Of a DNA stretch of 64,000 bases, positions 39,218 through 46,915 are shown piece after piece. A program made the position numbers and the translations under genes. Source of the stretch: Rubrivivax sp. (lineage in GTDB: Bacteria; Pseudomonadota; Gammaproteobacteria; Burkholderiales; Burkholderiaceae_C); contig JALHMT010000003.1 of NCBI GenBank assembly GCA_022843905.1, positions 62,001-126,000 on the forward strand, in the 5' to 3' direction. Under the pieces are notes generated by a model that saw only the letters and a program-made list of their open reading frames with translations, was not told the DNA's origin and searched no databases. Each line of letters opens with the position of its first letter. Position 1 is the first letter of the stretch.

Positions 39218-39433
39218 CTACGGCTGACGATCGCACCCAGCTGGATCTCGGCGGGCATCCGCCATCCGCAACGCAGCAGAAGCCGCGACAGCCTGCGGCT
39301 GCGCAGCAATCTTTGCGATCAGCGCGCTGCGCTGCGGTTCGGCGATCGAGACGACCGCCGAGAACAGTACGCTGGTGAGGATGCCCGCCGCAACGAAGGC
39401 GATGACTCGAGTGACGCGGCCCGGGGTCTTCAT
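39218..39433 (-). CDS. Small membrane protein, possibly truncated
   Basis: A short protein of 71 residues from the ATG at 39433 (MKTPGRVTRVIAFVAAGILT...), with one membrane segment and an Ala-rich tail. The frame is open upstream to 39526, where it begins MQLHSWSQQ inside the repeat copy. The upstream part looks like out-of-context sequence, and the sense of the tail (RMADARRDPAGCDRQP) is unclear, so the gene may be chimeric after the duplication. The family is not recognised. Confidence 0.35.
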   Translation of the reverse strand: MKTPGRVTRVIAFVAAGILTSVLFSAVVSIAEPQRSALIAKIAAQPQAVAASAALRMADARRDPAGCDRQP

Positions 39434-39508
39434 CGTGCTCTGCTTCGTGTGGCAGCACGACCCGGGTGGGGTTGGAGAGACCTTGTGCCGGCATGGCACC
39501 TGCTGAGA

Positions 39509-39632
39509 CCAGGAGTGGAGTTGCATCGGATGGTGTCGGCGCCCTGAATGGCGACGGACACCGGCAGACTAGGCAGCCCGGCGTGAAGCGCCCGTGAAGC
39601 CCGCCGGCTCGCTCAGCGTGGCGCAGGTGTGC
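39509..39632. repeat. Direct repeat copy B (intact kinase 3' end)
   Basis: The partner of the repeat at 39025-39148. This copy includes the true 3' end and stop of the histidine kinase reading frame and the sequence just after it. The two copies share CGACGGACACCGGCAGACTA exactly. Their arrangement suggests a tandem duplication of kinase end plus following gene, with later divergence of the inserted part. Confidence 0.75.
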
Positions 39633-40360
39633 CCATGCTGGTGACTGAGCGTGAGGCTCAAGCCATGGCGCTCGGCCAGCCGACGCACGATGGACAAGCC
39701 CAGTCCCTGACCGCTGCTGGCAGGCCCCTTCAAGCCCGGCTGGCGGCCCGCTGCGCCATCGGCCAGCAGCGCTGCCGGTGGTGCATCGCTGACATTGCAA
39801 AGGCTCAGCCTGTGGGCATCGGCCTCGATGCGGATCTGCGGCGAGCTTGCATGTGCCAGCGCGTTGGCCAGCAGGTTGGCCACCAGCAACTGCGTCAGCG
39901 CCGGCGGCCAGCACCTTGTGGTCCGTGGCGAGACGTCGAGCTCGATCTGCACCCCCTGCTGTTCGAGCAGCGGCGCATGCGCGAGCAGGGTCTGCTCGAG
40001 CACCGGCAGCAGGGGCTGTTCTTCAGCTGGCACCTCCACTCGCACTTCAGCCGGCGTCTCGCGAGCCAGCGCCAACAGCAGCTCCACCGTCTGCTGCAGC
40101 TGCCACAGTGCGGCCTGCATCGATGCCAACGCGGTCTGCTGCGCCCGCGGTGCCTGTTGGCGCATGTGCTCGAGGGCCAAGTCCAGCACCGCCAGGGGGG
40201 TGCGCAACTCGTGGCTGGCGTCGGCGGTGAAGGCCTGCTCGCGGGCGATGAAGTCGCGCGTGCGTTGGTGCAGTGCGTCGAGGTGGTGCGCCAGTTCGCC
40301 CATCTCGTCGTGCACCAGCCCTTTCGCCAGGCCGCCTGCCAGAGCCCCTGTCGCCGGTCA
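39569..40360 (-). pseudogene. Sensor histidine kinase, 5'-truncated at the hipA junction
   Basis: The C-terminal part of a sensor kinase: HAMP-like end (LAGGLAKGLVHDEMGELAHH), H-box ASHELRTPLAVLDLAL with the phospho-accepting His, N-box LVANLLANALAHA, and G-box SSGQGLGLSIVRRLAERHGL. The sensor and membrane segments expected upstream are gone: the frame meets a TGA at about 40361, only 30 bp from the hipA stop. No response regulator is adjacent. A GTG at 40315 could start a 248-residue cytoplasmic remnant, but loss of the sensor makes normal function unlikely. Insertion of hipBA with deletion of the kinase 5' end is the simplest reading. Confidence 0.7.
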
Positions 40361-40393
40361 GTCCCGTCCTGAGGATGCCGCGCCAACCAGTGG

Positions 40394-41740
40394 TCACGCC
40401 GTTGCCGACAACCCAGCCTCCCAGGTTCGGCACTGCCGCCGCAGTCCTTCGAAGATGGCCTGGGCCGTCCGGGGGTGGTGGTCCACTGGCTGTCGGGTCT
40501 GGACCGCATCGATGGCATGTTCCACCCTCGCCACCATCGCCTGCATCGCTTCCCAGACGCCATCGGCCCCACTGCGTTGTGCCAAGGTCTGCCAGTGCCG
40601 AGTCTGGATGCTGGCCAGCTGGTAGTGAACGCTCTTCGAGCGGACAGCCATCGCCAGCTTGGCCTCCTGCCAGGCCACCTGGCCGGGCCCGTTGCCGATG
40701 ACGGGCCAGACCGAGATGACGTCGTAGAGAGGCGTCATCCGGTAGCCGCCGCCAGGAAGCAGGAAGATGGAGAAGTTCTTGGCGTGACCGTCGGTGGCAG
40801 CGAGCAGCCAGAAGGCCAGTTGCGCGCACAGGAAGTGGCGGATGTCGGCGGCCGCGGTCCGGCTGCTCCGCAGGACCTGCAGGCACCCCTTCATCGCCGG
40901 CCCGCCGTGGGACTCGTACTTGTCGTGGGAAGACACACCCAGCACCTGGCAGAAGTCCTCCTGGGGAATGCGCGCTATCCAGGCTGGCGGGTGTTCAGCG
41001 GTGCCGTCCACCCACTGGCGGTCGAAACGCTCAACCGCCAGCACGGTTTCTTCGCCGAAGCGGGCGATGTCGGTGGCTGCCACCGGCAGCCCGAGTTCTC
41101 CAAGCAACTGCGCGCACAGCCACTCGTTGTAGACCGAGTGTGTGAGGTCCAGCCGGCGACCACCCACCAGCCCCAGAGGCAGTTTGAGGATGTGTGTCGT
41201 GGGGGTGGCGCCGAGCGGGCGGCACCACTGGCCATCCACCCGCAGGAGCGCCGTCTTCTCCTGCGCGCCAGCAATCGAGATACGCAATCCGTCGGGGTCC
41301 TGGTCTGCGCCCGGTACGGGGTCGGCTGCGACCCCCCGCAGGTGCCTGGCCACGTCCTGATCGTCCATGGGCTCGAACTGGACCTGGTCGTAGCCTGTGG
41401 GGAGCTGCCCTGGGGGCAACAGCTGCACGGCGCCGACGCAGTCACGACCAATTTCCTGGAGCAGCTCGAACACGTCGGTGGAAGCGACCCGAAAGCGCGT
41501 GCTTACACGGCGCCGGATGCGCTCATCGTCCGGCAGGAGGTTGTCGAAGAAGTTGGCCACCACCGGGCCAGCCACCGTACGGTCTGGGGTGACGGGCAGC
41601 GAAAGCGACAGGGGCCGCACCCGCACGGATTCCAGCCAGGAGGGCTCGTAGACGAAGCGATGGCCGCCTGTTCGCGTGCGCTGCCATGTGCCCACGCGCT
41701 CGCCGTTCATCCACACCCAGAGTTCGCGAGCGTCAGCCAC
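40394..41740 (-). CDS. hipA: Type II toxin HipA, serine/threonine kinase
   Basis: A 448-residue HipA, full length and close to the E. coli type in its key blocks. GAQEKTALLRVDGQW contains the P-loop region and autophosphorylation Ser equivalent, followed by ATPTTHILKLP. The catalytic Asp lies in AATDGHAKNFSIFL and the metal Asp in PLYDVIS. E. coli HipA phosphorylates glutamyl-tRNA synthetase and induces growth arrest. The gene starts with GTG, 86 bp after the hipB stop, and is transcribed with it. The N-terminal subdomain (NFFDNLLPDDERIRRRV) is intact, so it looks functional. Confidence 0.93.
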   Translation of the reverse strand: MADARELWVWMNGERVGTWQRTRTGGHRFVYEPSWLESVRVRPLSLSLPVTPDRTVAGPVVANFFDNLLPDDERIRRRVSTRFRVASTDVFELLQEIGRDCVGAVQLLPPGQLPTGYDQVQFEPMDDQDVARHLRGVAADPVPGADQDPDGLRISIAGAQEKTALLRVDGQWCRPLGATPTTHILKLPLGLVGGRRLDLTHSVYNEWLCAQLLGELGLPVAATDIARFGEETVLAVERFDRQWVDGTAEHPPAWIARIPQEDFCQVLGVSSHDKYESHGGPAMKGCLQVLRSSRTAAADIRHFLCAQLAFWLLAATDGHAKNFSIFLLPGGGYRMTPLYDVISVWPVIGNGPGQVAWQEAKLAMAVRSKSVHYQLASIQTRHWQTLAQRSGADGVWEAMQAMVARVEHAIDAVQTRQPVDHHPRTAQAIFEGLRRQCRTWEAGLSATA

Positions 41741-41826
41741 GGCGGGTGTCCGCTCCGATGGCAGGGTGGCGGTCCGGGCGCGTCCTGGCTGACCGCTTGA
41801 AGGGGGCTAGGGCCAACATGGGCGCC

Positions 41827-42300
41827 TCACCATTGCCCGCGCGGCTCATCGTCCGGGGGGCGTTTTGGGCTGCTGGTGGTGCCAACGTTGGCGCCACGCT
41901 GTGCGCCGCCCTGTGGGGTGGGCGCTGCGTTGTCCGGTCCGACCTCAGGCAAGCCGGCAGGCCCTTGCCTGGGTGACCTGGGTGACTTTTTCGGCTTGGG
42001 CCCGTCGGTCAACGTCGCGGATGCGGTCGACCGAGAGGTTGCCCGTGCGCTCAGGTCCGTTGCAGGCGTCGAAACGAGGTCGGCTGCGTTTTCGCGGACC
42101 ACCATCTGGGCTCCGAGCATGGCCAGGACCTGCAGCAACTGCTCCACGCTCACCGCACCAGGGTCGCGTTCAATGTCGGCGACACGGGACTGCACGACGC
42201 CCAGTCGCTGCGCAAGCTCCGCCTGGGTCATGTCGCGCGACTTGCGCAGTGACTTCAGAAGTTGCCGCAGCTGGCTGGAAAGCTGGACGGGATAGTCCAC
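41827..42300 (-). CDS. hipB: HipB-type HTH antitoxin with a long disordered tail
   Basis: A 157-residue Xre-type repressor. The HTH lies at residues 10-65 (DMTQAELAQRLGVVQSRVADIERD, quoted in part: QAELAQRLGVVQSRVADI) and is followed by a dimer strand (AMLGAQMVVREN). From about residue 75 on the protein is a Pro/Ser/Thr/Gly-rich tail, double the length of E. coli HipB (88 residues). It binds HipA and represses the operon. The start is a GTG with no good ribosome site. Three operator-like palindromes spaced exactly 27 bp lie upstream. Confidence 0.88.
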   Translation of the reverse strand: MDYPVQLSSQLRQLLKSLRKSRDMTQAELAQRLGVVQSRVADIERDPGAVSVEQLLQVLAMLGAQMVVRENAADLVSTPATDLSARATSRSTASATLTDGPKPKKSPRSPRQGPAGLPEVGPDNAAPTPQGGAQRGANVGTTSSPKRPPDDEPRGQW

Positions 42301-42330
42301 AGGTGTGTATCGGTTGTAGGTGATTTTTGA

Positions 42331-42359
42331 ATCATATCGCCTTGAGACGATTTATTCAA
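42331..42359 (-). promoter_or_regulatory. hipBA promoter with an operator in its spacer
   Basis: On the minus strand TTGAAT (42354-42359) and TATGAT (42331-42336) are spaced 17 bp and make a good sigma70 promoter. Transcription would begin near 42324, about 24 bases before the hipB GTG. The first operator palindrome, 42336-42351, occupies the spacer between the two hexamers, so a bound repressor would block polymerase directly. Confidence 0.65.
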
Positions 42360-42405
42360 GAAATCGCTCTTGGGAGATAAGTTCATCAAATTGCCTAAGG
42401 GCGAT
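42336..42405. promoter_or_regulatory. Array of three 16-bp operator-like palindromes at 27-bp intervals
   Basis: ATCGCCTTGAGACGAT (42336-42351), ATCGCTCTTGGGAGAT (42363-42378) and ATTGCCTAAGGGCGAT (42390-42405) are imperfect inverted repeats of the form ATCGCC-N4-GGCGAT, with start points exactly 27 bp apart. They are AT-rich islands in GC-rich surroundings. The position upstream of hipB and over its promoter fits HipB autorepression with cooperative binding along one face of about 2.5 helical turns per step. Confidence 0.65.
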
Positions 42406-43102
42406 ATTTATTGCTCCGAGCAAGCGTCCACCTGAGCCCCGTCACAAGGTCAGCATCACGACGGCCGCCTACCAGCTGTTTGGGACAGACGAAGCTGCAG
42501 CACTCGAGTACATCGTCAAGAGCGAGCAGATGTTCGGCACGCCGGTCTTCCGTGCTCTGGCTCGCTTTCAGCAACTCGGAGGGCGTTCGCCAGCCTTTGT
42601 GGCCGCGACGCTGATTCAACATGGGCGACGGGCTTGTCTTGTCTCAGGCGCTGGCCGAGCTGCCGGACTGACCGTCCGGCGCTGCCTCGCCGAAGAGCGT
42701 TTGGTAGCGCGCAGCCCACCCCGCTCCAGCGCTTCCGCCTGTCGAATCCAAGCCCGCAGGGTCTGCATGCGTGCATCCCGCCCGAGGCTGCCGGCAGCCT
42801 CAAGCATGTGCAGCACCTCGACGCTCGAGAACAACTGCCCTGCCCCGCCCATCCCCAGCGAGATTGCCACGTAGCGCAGCGGCCATTCGTCGGCAGCCAG
42901 CGCGGCGTCCAGCACGTCGGCGGCAGCCGGCCATCTGAACCTATCCGCGGCTTCTTTCCGGCACTGCGCGGCACTGTCGTGCACCACGCGGCGCCCCGGG
43001 GATTGCCAGTCTCTTGCCAGAAATCACCTTCCGGAAGCAAGAACGGCGACCCTTGGGAGGCCGCCGCTTTGTCTAAGTGCTTGTAACACTTGAAGAATTT
43101 CT
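42406..43102. other. Non-coding or degenerate stretch between hipBA and tRNA-Phe
   Basis: This 697-bp stretch has no recognisable gene. It carries overlapping short frames on both strands and may be a decayed accessory segment next to a tRNA 3' end, a usual site for integration. No integrase, IS ends or copy of the tRNA 3' end was seen by eye to the left of it. Confidence 0.4.
42616..42987 (-). CDS. Hypothetical protein, low confidence
   Basis: A 123-codon frame starting at an in-frame GTG or ATG position. Residues 20-90 look protein-like (ADEWPLRYVAISLGMGGAGQ) and the tail after residue 95 is basic and low-complexity. It lies in the 700 bp between the hipB operators and tRNA-Phe, where no firm gene exists. 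An overlapping frame on the plus strand (42437-42625) also looks protein-like, so one of the two may be a remnant. Neither is recognised. Confidence 0.25.
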   Translation of the reverse strand: MVHDSAAQCRKEAADRFRWPAAADVLDAALAADEWPLRYVAISLGMGGAGQLFSSVEVLHMLEAAGSLGRDARMQTLRAWIRQAEALERGGLRATKRSSARQRRTVSPAARPAPETRQARRPC

Positions 43103-43178
43103 TGGTGGCCTGGGGCGGAATCGAACCACCGACACGCGGATTTTCAATCCGCTGCTCTACCAACTGAGCTACCAGGCC
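43103..43178 (-). tRNA. tRNA-Phe (GAA)
   Basis: A 76-base tRNA on the minus strand with encoded CCA. The acceptor arms are GGCCTGG and CCAGGCC, the D-arm GCTCAGTTGGTAGAGC, the anticodon stem GCGGA/TCCGC with loop TTGAAAA giving anticodon GAA, and the T-arm GGTGG-TTCGATT-CCGCC. All stems pair. It lies between the NtrX-like gene and the accessory island; its 3' end points toward the island. Confidence 0.97.
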
Positions 43179-43219
43179 GAGCCCGCAAGTATATATCGGC
43201 CTCGGCGGGCGACGGCGGC

Positions 43220-43903
43220 TCAGCCTCCCCGCTTGTTGCGGGCCAGATCCACGCCCAGTTGCTTGAGCTTGCGGTACAGGTGCGTGCGCTCCAGGCCGGT
43301 CTTTTCAGCCACGCGTGTCATCGAGCCGTTCTCCTTGGCCAGGTGGAACTCGAAGTAGTTCTTCTCGAAGTTGTCCCGCGCCTCGCGCAGCGGACGATCG
43401 AGATCGAAGGTCTGCGTCGGCTGCGGGCCGCTGGGCAGGTCGCGTACCGCCACCGGCAGGCCGTAGCCCAGGGTGTCCGACGCCGCTCCATTGGCTTCGC
43501 CGCCGGGCGACGGCATCTGCGACGACGACGGACGCGGCGCGGGCTTCACCAAGGCCTGCTCCACCGCGCGCAGCAGCTTCTGCAGCGTGATGGGTTTTTC
43601 GAGGAAGGCGATGGCGCCGAACTTGGTGGCTTCCACCGCCGTGTCTATGGTGCCGTGGCCGCTCATCATGATCACCGGCATGGTGAGCTGGGACGCCGAG
43701 CCCCACTCCTTCAGCAGCGTGATGCCGTCGACGTCCGGCATCCAGATGTCGAGCAGCACGAGGTCGGGTCGCAGCAGGTCGCGCACCTGGCGCGCCTGGA
43801 CGGCGTTTTCTGCCAGTTCGACGGTGTGCCCTTCGTCGGTGAGGATCTCCGACAGCAGGGCCCGGATGCCCAGCTCGTCGTCTACTACCAGAATGGTTGC
43901 CAT
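43220..43903 (-). CDS. NtrX-like response regulator lacking the AAA+ domain
   Basis: A 227-residue regulator with an N-terminal receiver domain (VVDDELGIRALLSE, phosphoacceptor in LVLLDIWMPDVDGI, conserved Lys in FLEKPI) and a C-terminal Fis-type HTH (NYFEFHLAKENGSMTRVAE, then LERTHLYRKLKQLGVDL). The sigma54-activating AAA+ domain of true NtrX is absent; a Pro-rich linker of about 60 residues stands in its place. This short form is common in betaproteobacteria. It starts 6 bp after the kinase gene, the evident cognate partner. Confidence 0.9.
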   Translation of the reverse strand: MATILVVDDELGIRALLSEILTDEGHTVELAENAVQARQVRDLLRPDLVLLDIWMPDVDGITLLKEWGSASQLTMPVIMMSGHGTIDTAVEATKFGAIAFLEKPITLQKLLRAVEQALVKPAPRPSSSQMPSPGGEANGAASDTLGYGLPVAVRDLPSGPQPTQTFDLDRPLREARDNFEKNYFEFHLAKENGSMTRVAEKTGLERTHLYRKLKQLGVDLARNKRGG

Positions 43904-43909
43904 GCGCTC

Positions 43910-46213
43910 TTACTGCACCTGCGTTGCATCACCGGTGGCCGGTGGGGGGCCTCCGTGCGGTGCAGGCGCCGCAAGGGAGGCGGCCTGCGCTGACGCGAAG
44001 TTCGAAAATGATAGCGAAACTCTGGCCCCTGCCACCGGGCGGTCGGGCTCGTCCGCCTCGTGCAGGTTGGCCACACGCACCTGGGCACGGTGTTCGTCGG
44101 CGATCTTCTTGACCACCGCCAGCCCCAGTCCGGTGCCTTTGGCCTTGGTCGTGACGTAAGGCTCCAGGGCCCGCTTCAACACCTTCTCGGCGAAGCCCGG
44201 GCCGTTGTCGATCACGGTCAGGCGCACCGCCCGCAGCTCGCCGTGCTCGCCCAGTGCCGCCGACGTGGAGAGCCGCACGCGGCCGTCGGGGCGGTCGGCC
44301 ACCGCGTCGAAAGCGTTCTGCACGAGGTTGTGGATGACCTGCCGGAGCTGCGTGGCGTCACCCAGGATGAGCGGCAGGTCGGCAGCCAGCTTGCTCGACA
44401 ACCGTCCCTGGTCCTGCGCCTGCCCGTAGAGACCCAGCACCTCGGCCGCCAGCGCGCTCAGATCCAGCGGCTTCATCTGGGCTGCAGGCAGGCGTGCATA
44501 GTCGCGGAACTCGTTGACCAGGGTCTGCATCGCGCCCACCTGGTTGACGATGGTGGCCACGCTGCGCAGCAGCAGCGACTTGTCGGTGCCTTCGAGCTTG
44601 GCCTCGAGCTTGTGCTGCAGCCGTTCTGCCGACAGCTGGATGGGGGTCAGCGGGTTCTTGATCTCGTGGGCCAGCCGCCGGGCCACCTCGGTCCAGGCGG
44701 CCGAGCGTTGCGCCGAGACGATCTCGCTGATGTCGTCGAAGACCAGCAGCCGGGCTTCGCCGGGCAGCGTGGCACCGCGCACCAGCAGCGTGAGCAGGTT
44801 GCCGTCGCCGCGCTGGAATTCGAAGGCCTCCTGCCAATGGTCACGCTCGCCGGCCTCCGGGCTGCTGGCCAGCAGCTCGAAGCGCTGGCTGACCTGCCGG
44901 GCCAGCGTGTCCAGCTCGGGCAGCTCCTCGAGCCGACGCCCCTTCCACGCCGACAGGGGCAGGCGAAGGATGCGCGTGGCGCCGGGGTTGACGGTGTCGA
45001 TGGCGCCGTGGCGGTCGAACACGATGACCCCGGCGGTCAGCGTGTCCAGGATGGTCTGCAGCCGGGTGCGTGCGCCCTCCAGCTGCGTCACGCCCCGCTG
45101 CACCTGCTCGCGCGCCTCCGACATCTGCCTCGTCATGTCGGCGAAGGACCGCGTCAGGCCGCCGAGTTCGTCGCCGCTGGCGAAGACCGGCTTGGTGGTG
45201 AGATCGCCGGCAGCCACCTGACGCACGCCGTCCGCCAGCAGCAGCAGGGGCTTGGCGAGCTGGTTGCCCATCAGGATGGCCAGAAGCACCGCGCCGAACA
45301 CGGCCAGGATGAGCGACAGCGTGAGCGTGCCGATGTACATGCGCCGCAGACTGTCCCGCGCCAGCGCACGCTGCTGGTACTCGCTGTAGGCCGACTGCAC
45401 GGCCAGCGCCTGCTGTGCCAGTTCGCGCGCCACCGGCTGAACCACCATCAGGTACTGGTCTTCGCCGGCGGTGAGGGCCAGGTCGCGCCGGGGCAGCCAG
45501 GCCAGCGCCCGTATTCGTGCCGAGGCATTGGACGCCCTGGCCAGCGACTCGTCGTCCAGTCCCTCGATCTGACTGGCGATGCCGGTGGCGCGGGCCTGGC
45601 GCACCAGCGACGCCGTGGGGCGTTCGGGCGACAGCGTCAGGTTGTCGCCGCCGACCGCCAGCACGGTCTGACCGTTGCTGTTGAGCAGGGCCACCTCGCC
45701 CGCCCCGAGCTGTTCGCGCACGCGCTCCAGGGCCAGGGGCTGCACGTTGCGGCTTTCGGCCAGGCGCTCGGCCGCCACGCGCGACTTGTTGGCCAGGTCG
45801 CCCTGCAGCGCTTCCAGCGTGCCGCGCCCCAAGGCCAGCCCGGCATCGAGCGCACCGGCCACCCGCACGTCGAACCAGGCCTCGATGCTGCGCGTGACGA
45901 ACTGGTAGGACACGGTGTAGATCACCAGCCCCGGCAGCATGCCGACAATGGCGAAGATGCCGGCCAGCTTGATGAGCAGCCGGCTGCCGAACTTTCGCAG
46001 CCGCACACGCACGATCAGGCGCAGCGCCACGAAACCGATCACCAGCGCCAGCAGCACCGCCACCGAGACGTTGACCCAGAACAACCAGGCGAAGTGGCGT
46101 TCGTAGGCCAGCTCGCCCTGGGCCGACTGCGACAGCACGAAGGCCAGCACCGACGCGACGCCGGTGGCCGCCACCAGCGACACCGTCCAGGCCCAGCGTG
46201 CCGCCTTGGTCAT
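43910..46213 (-). CDS. NtrY-like membrane sensor histidine kinase
   Basis: A 767-residue kinase. Three N-terminal membrane helices (about residues 7-27, 43-64 and 88-107) and a fourth near 290-315 enclose a periplasmic sensor region. HAMP follows (LLLADGVRQVAAGDLTTKP), then a PAS-like domain (LDTLTAGVIVFDRHGAIDTV), the H-box RRLAHEIKNPLTPIQLSAER and an ATPase domain with HNLVQNAFDAVADR, DNGPGFAEKVL and GTGLGLAVVKKI. It should phosphorylate the regulator encoded 6 bp downstream. Members of this family are linked to nitrogen and redox responses; the stimulus here is unknown. Confidence 0.92.
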   Translation of the reverse strand: MTKAARWAWTVSLVAATGVASVLAFVLSQSAQGELAYERHFAWLFWVNVSVAVLLALVIGFVALRLIVRVRLRKFGSRLLIKLAGIFAIVGMLPGLVIYTVSYQFVTRSIEAWFDVRVAGALDAGLALGRGTLEALQGDLANKSRVAAERLAESRNVQPLALERVREQLGAGEVALLNSNGQTVLAVGGDNLTLSPERPTASLVRQARATGIASQIEGLDDESLARASNASARIRALAWLPRRDLALTAGEDQYLMVVQPVARELAQQALAVQSAYSEYQQRALARDSLRRMYIGTLTLSLILAVFGAVLLAILMGNQLAKPLLLLADGVRQVAAGDLTTKPVFASGDELGGLTRSFADMTRQMSEAREQVQRGVTQLEGARTRLQTILDTLTAGVIVFDRHGAIDTVNPGATRILRLPLSAWKGRRLEELPELDTLARQVSQRFELLASSPEAGERDHWQEAFEFQRGDGNLLTLLVRGATLPGEARLLVFDDISEIVSAQRSAAWTEVARRLAHEIKNPLTPIQLSAERLQHKLEAKLEGTDKSLLLRSVATIVNQVGAMQTLVNEFRDYARLPAAQMKPLDLSALAAEVLGLYGQAQDQGRLSSKLAADLPLILGDATQLRQVIHNLVQNAFDAVADRPDGRVRLSTSAALGEHGELRAVRLTVIDNGPGFAEKVLKRALEPYVTTKAKGTGLGLAVVKKIADEHRAQVRVANLHEADEPDRPVAGARVSLSFSNFASAQAASLAAPAPHGGPPPATGDATQVQ

Positions 46214-46220
46214 GTCGCGC

Positions 46221-46901
46221 TCAATCGAGCTTCAAGCTGCGCTCGACCTGGATGGTCCAGTCGGCCTGGCCGCCGATGCCGATCTGCATCGGGCTGGGCA
46301 GCTGGGTGGTGTCGAGCCGGTAGGTGAACTCGACGTAGTAGCGGCTGTCGCCATCCAGTTGCTGCAGGTCGGCCAGCCGCCAGCCCGTGCTGCGGGTGAT
46401 GGAGGCCAGCGCCTCGGCCAGCGTGGGATACGCCTGATTCAGGCCGCCGAGGCTGACCCGCCACGACGAGGTGATGGGCTGGTAGGCCAGGCGCCAGGAA
46501 CGCACGACCCGGGCCACGCGCTCGTCACGCCAGTACCAGCGACTGCGGTAGAGGTCGGCACGCGCCACGAAGTACATCGGCACGCCGCGTTGCAGTGCGT
46601 CTTCCACGGCGCGCGGCAGCGTCACGCGCGTGGCGAACTCGACGTTGAGCTCGCCGTCCTGCCGCACCAGCTGAAAGGCCGTCAGCTCGGCGTTCTGCGC
46701 AGTTGCCAGGGGCAGCACGAGCGATTGCAGCAGCACCAGCGCCGCCACCAGCGGCCAGCGCGCGATACGCAGCGCCTGCAGGCGCCTGCGCCACCGCAGC
46801 AAGCCGAGCAAGCCGAGCAAGCCGAGCAAGCCGAGCAAGCAGGCCGACCGGACCGCCAGGCCCGTCGTCGTTCGCGTTGCAGGGGGCAGGGGCAGCGGCA
46901 T
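46221..46901 (-). CDS. DUF4390 family protein
   Basis: A 226-residue exported or membrane-anchored protein. The first 65 residues are hydrophobic with an in-frame GLL repeat array (SACLLGLLGLLGLLGLLRW) and a second hydrophobic helix (WPLVAALVLLQSLVLPLATA). The DUF4390 domain follows, with DGELNVEFATRVTLPRAVED and RDERVARVVRSWRLAYQP. The function is unknown, but the gene usually stands between rsmB and the NtrY/NtrX-type pair in this order, as here. Start at 46901 is 14 bp after the rsmB stop; the longer frame is the rsmB shadow. Confidence 0.85.
   Translation of the reverse strand: MPLPLPPATRTTTGLAVRSACLLGLLGLLGLLGLLRWRRRLQALRIARWPLVAALVLLQSLVLPLATAQNAELTAFQLVRQDGELNVEFATRVTLPRAVEDALQRGVPMYFVARADLYRSRWYWRDERVARVVRSWRLAYQPITSSWRVSLGGLNQAYPTLAEALASITRSTGWRLADLQQLDGDSRYYVEFTYRLDTTQLPSPMQIGIGGQADWTIQVERSLKLD
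46801..46840 (-). repeat. 9-bp tandem repeat in the DUF4390 gene
   Basis: The unit AAGCCGAGC is repeated perfectly four times plus a partial fifth, in frame, encoding Leu-Leu-Gly in the first membrane helix. Changes in copy number would lengthen or shorten the helix by three residues per unit without a frameshift. Confidence 0.85.
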
Positions 46902-46915
46902 GCAGTCGGTGGGGT

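Noticed and set aside
42320-42874. 184-codon plus-strand frame over the hipB operators
   Set aside because: Its start lies in the operator array and its second half is an Arg/Ser/Pro-rich shadow. A protein-like middle part is noted in the degenerate-region entry only.
43077-43358. Plus-strand frame of 93 codons over the tRNA
   Set aside because: It reads through the antisense of tRNA-Phe (GRNRTTDTRIFNP is the well-known false translation) and has no other support.
46799-46840. Possible CRISPR-like or phase-variable tract
   Set aside because: Unit length of 9 bp with no spacers rules out CRISPR, and being a multiple of three it cannot switch the frame.
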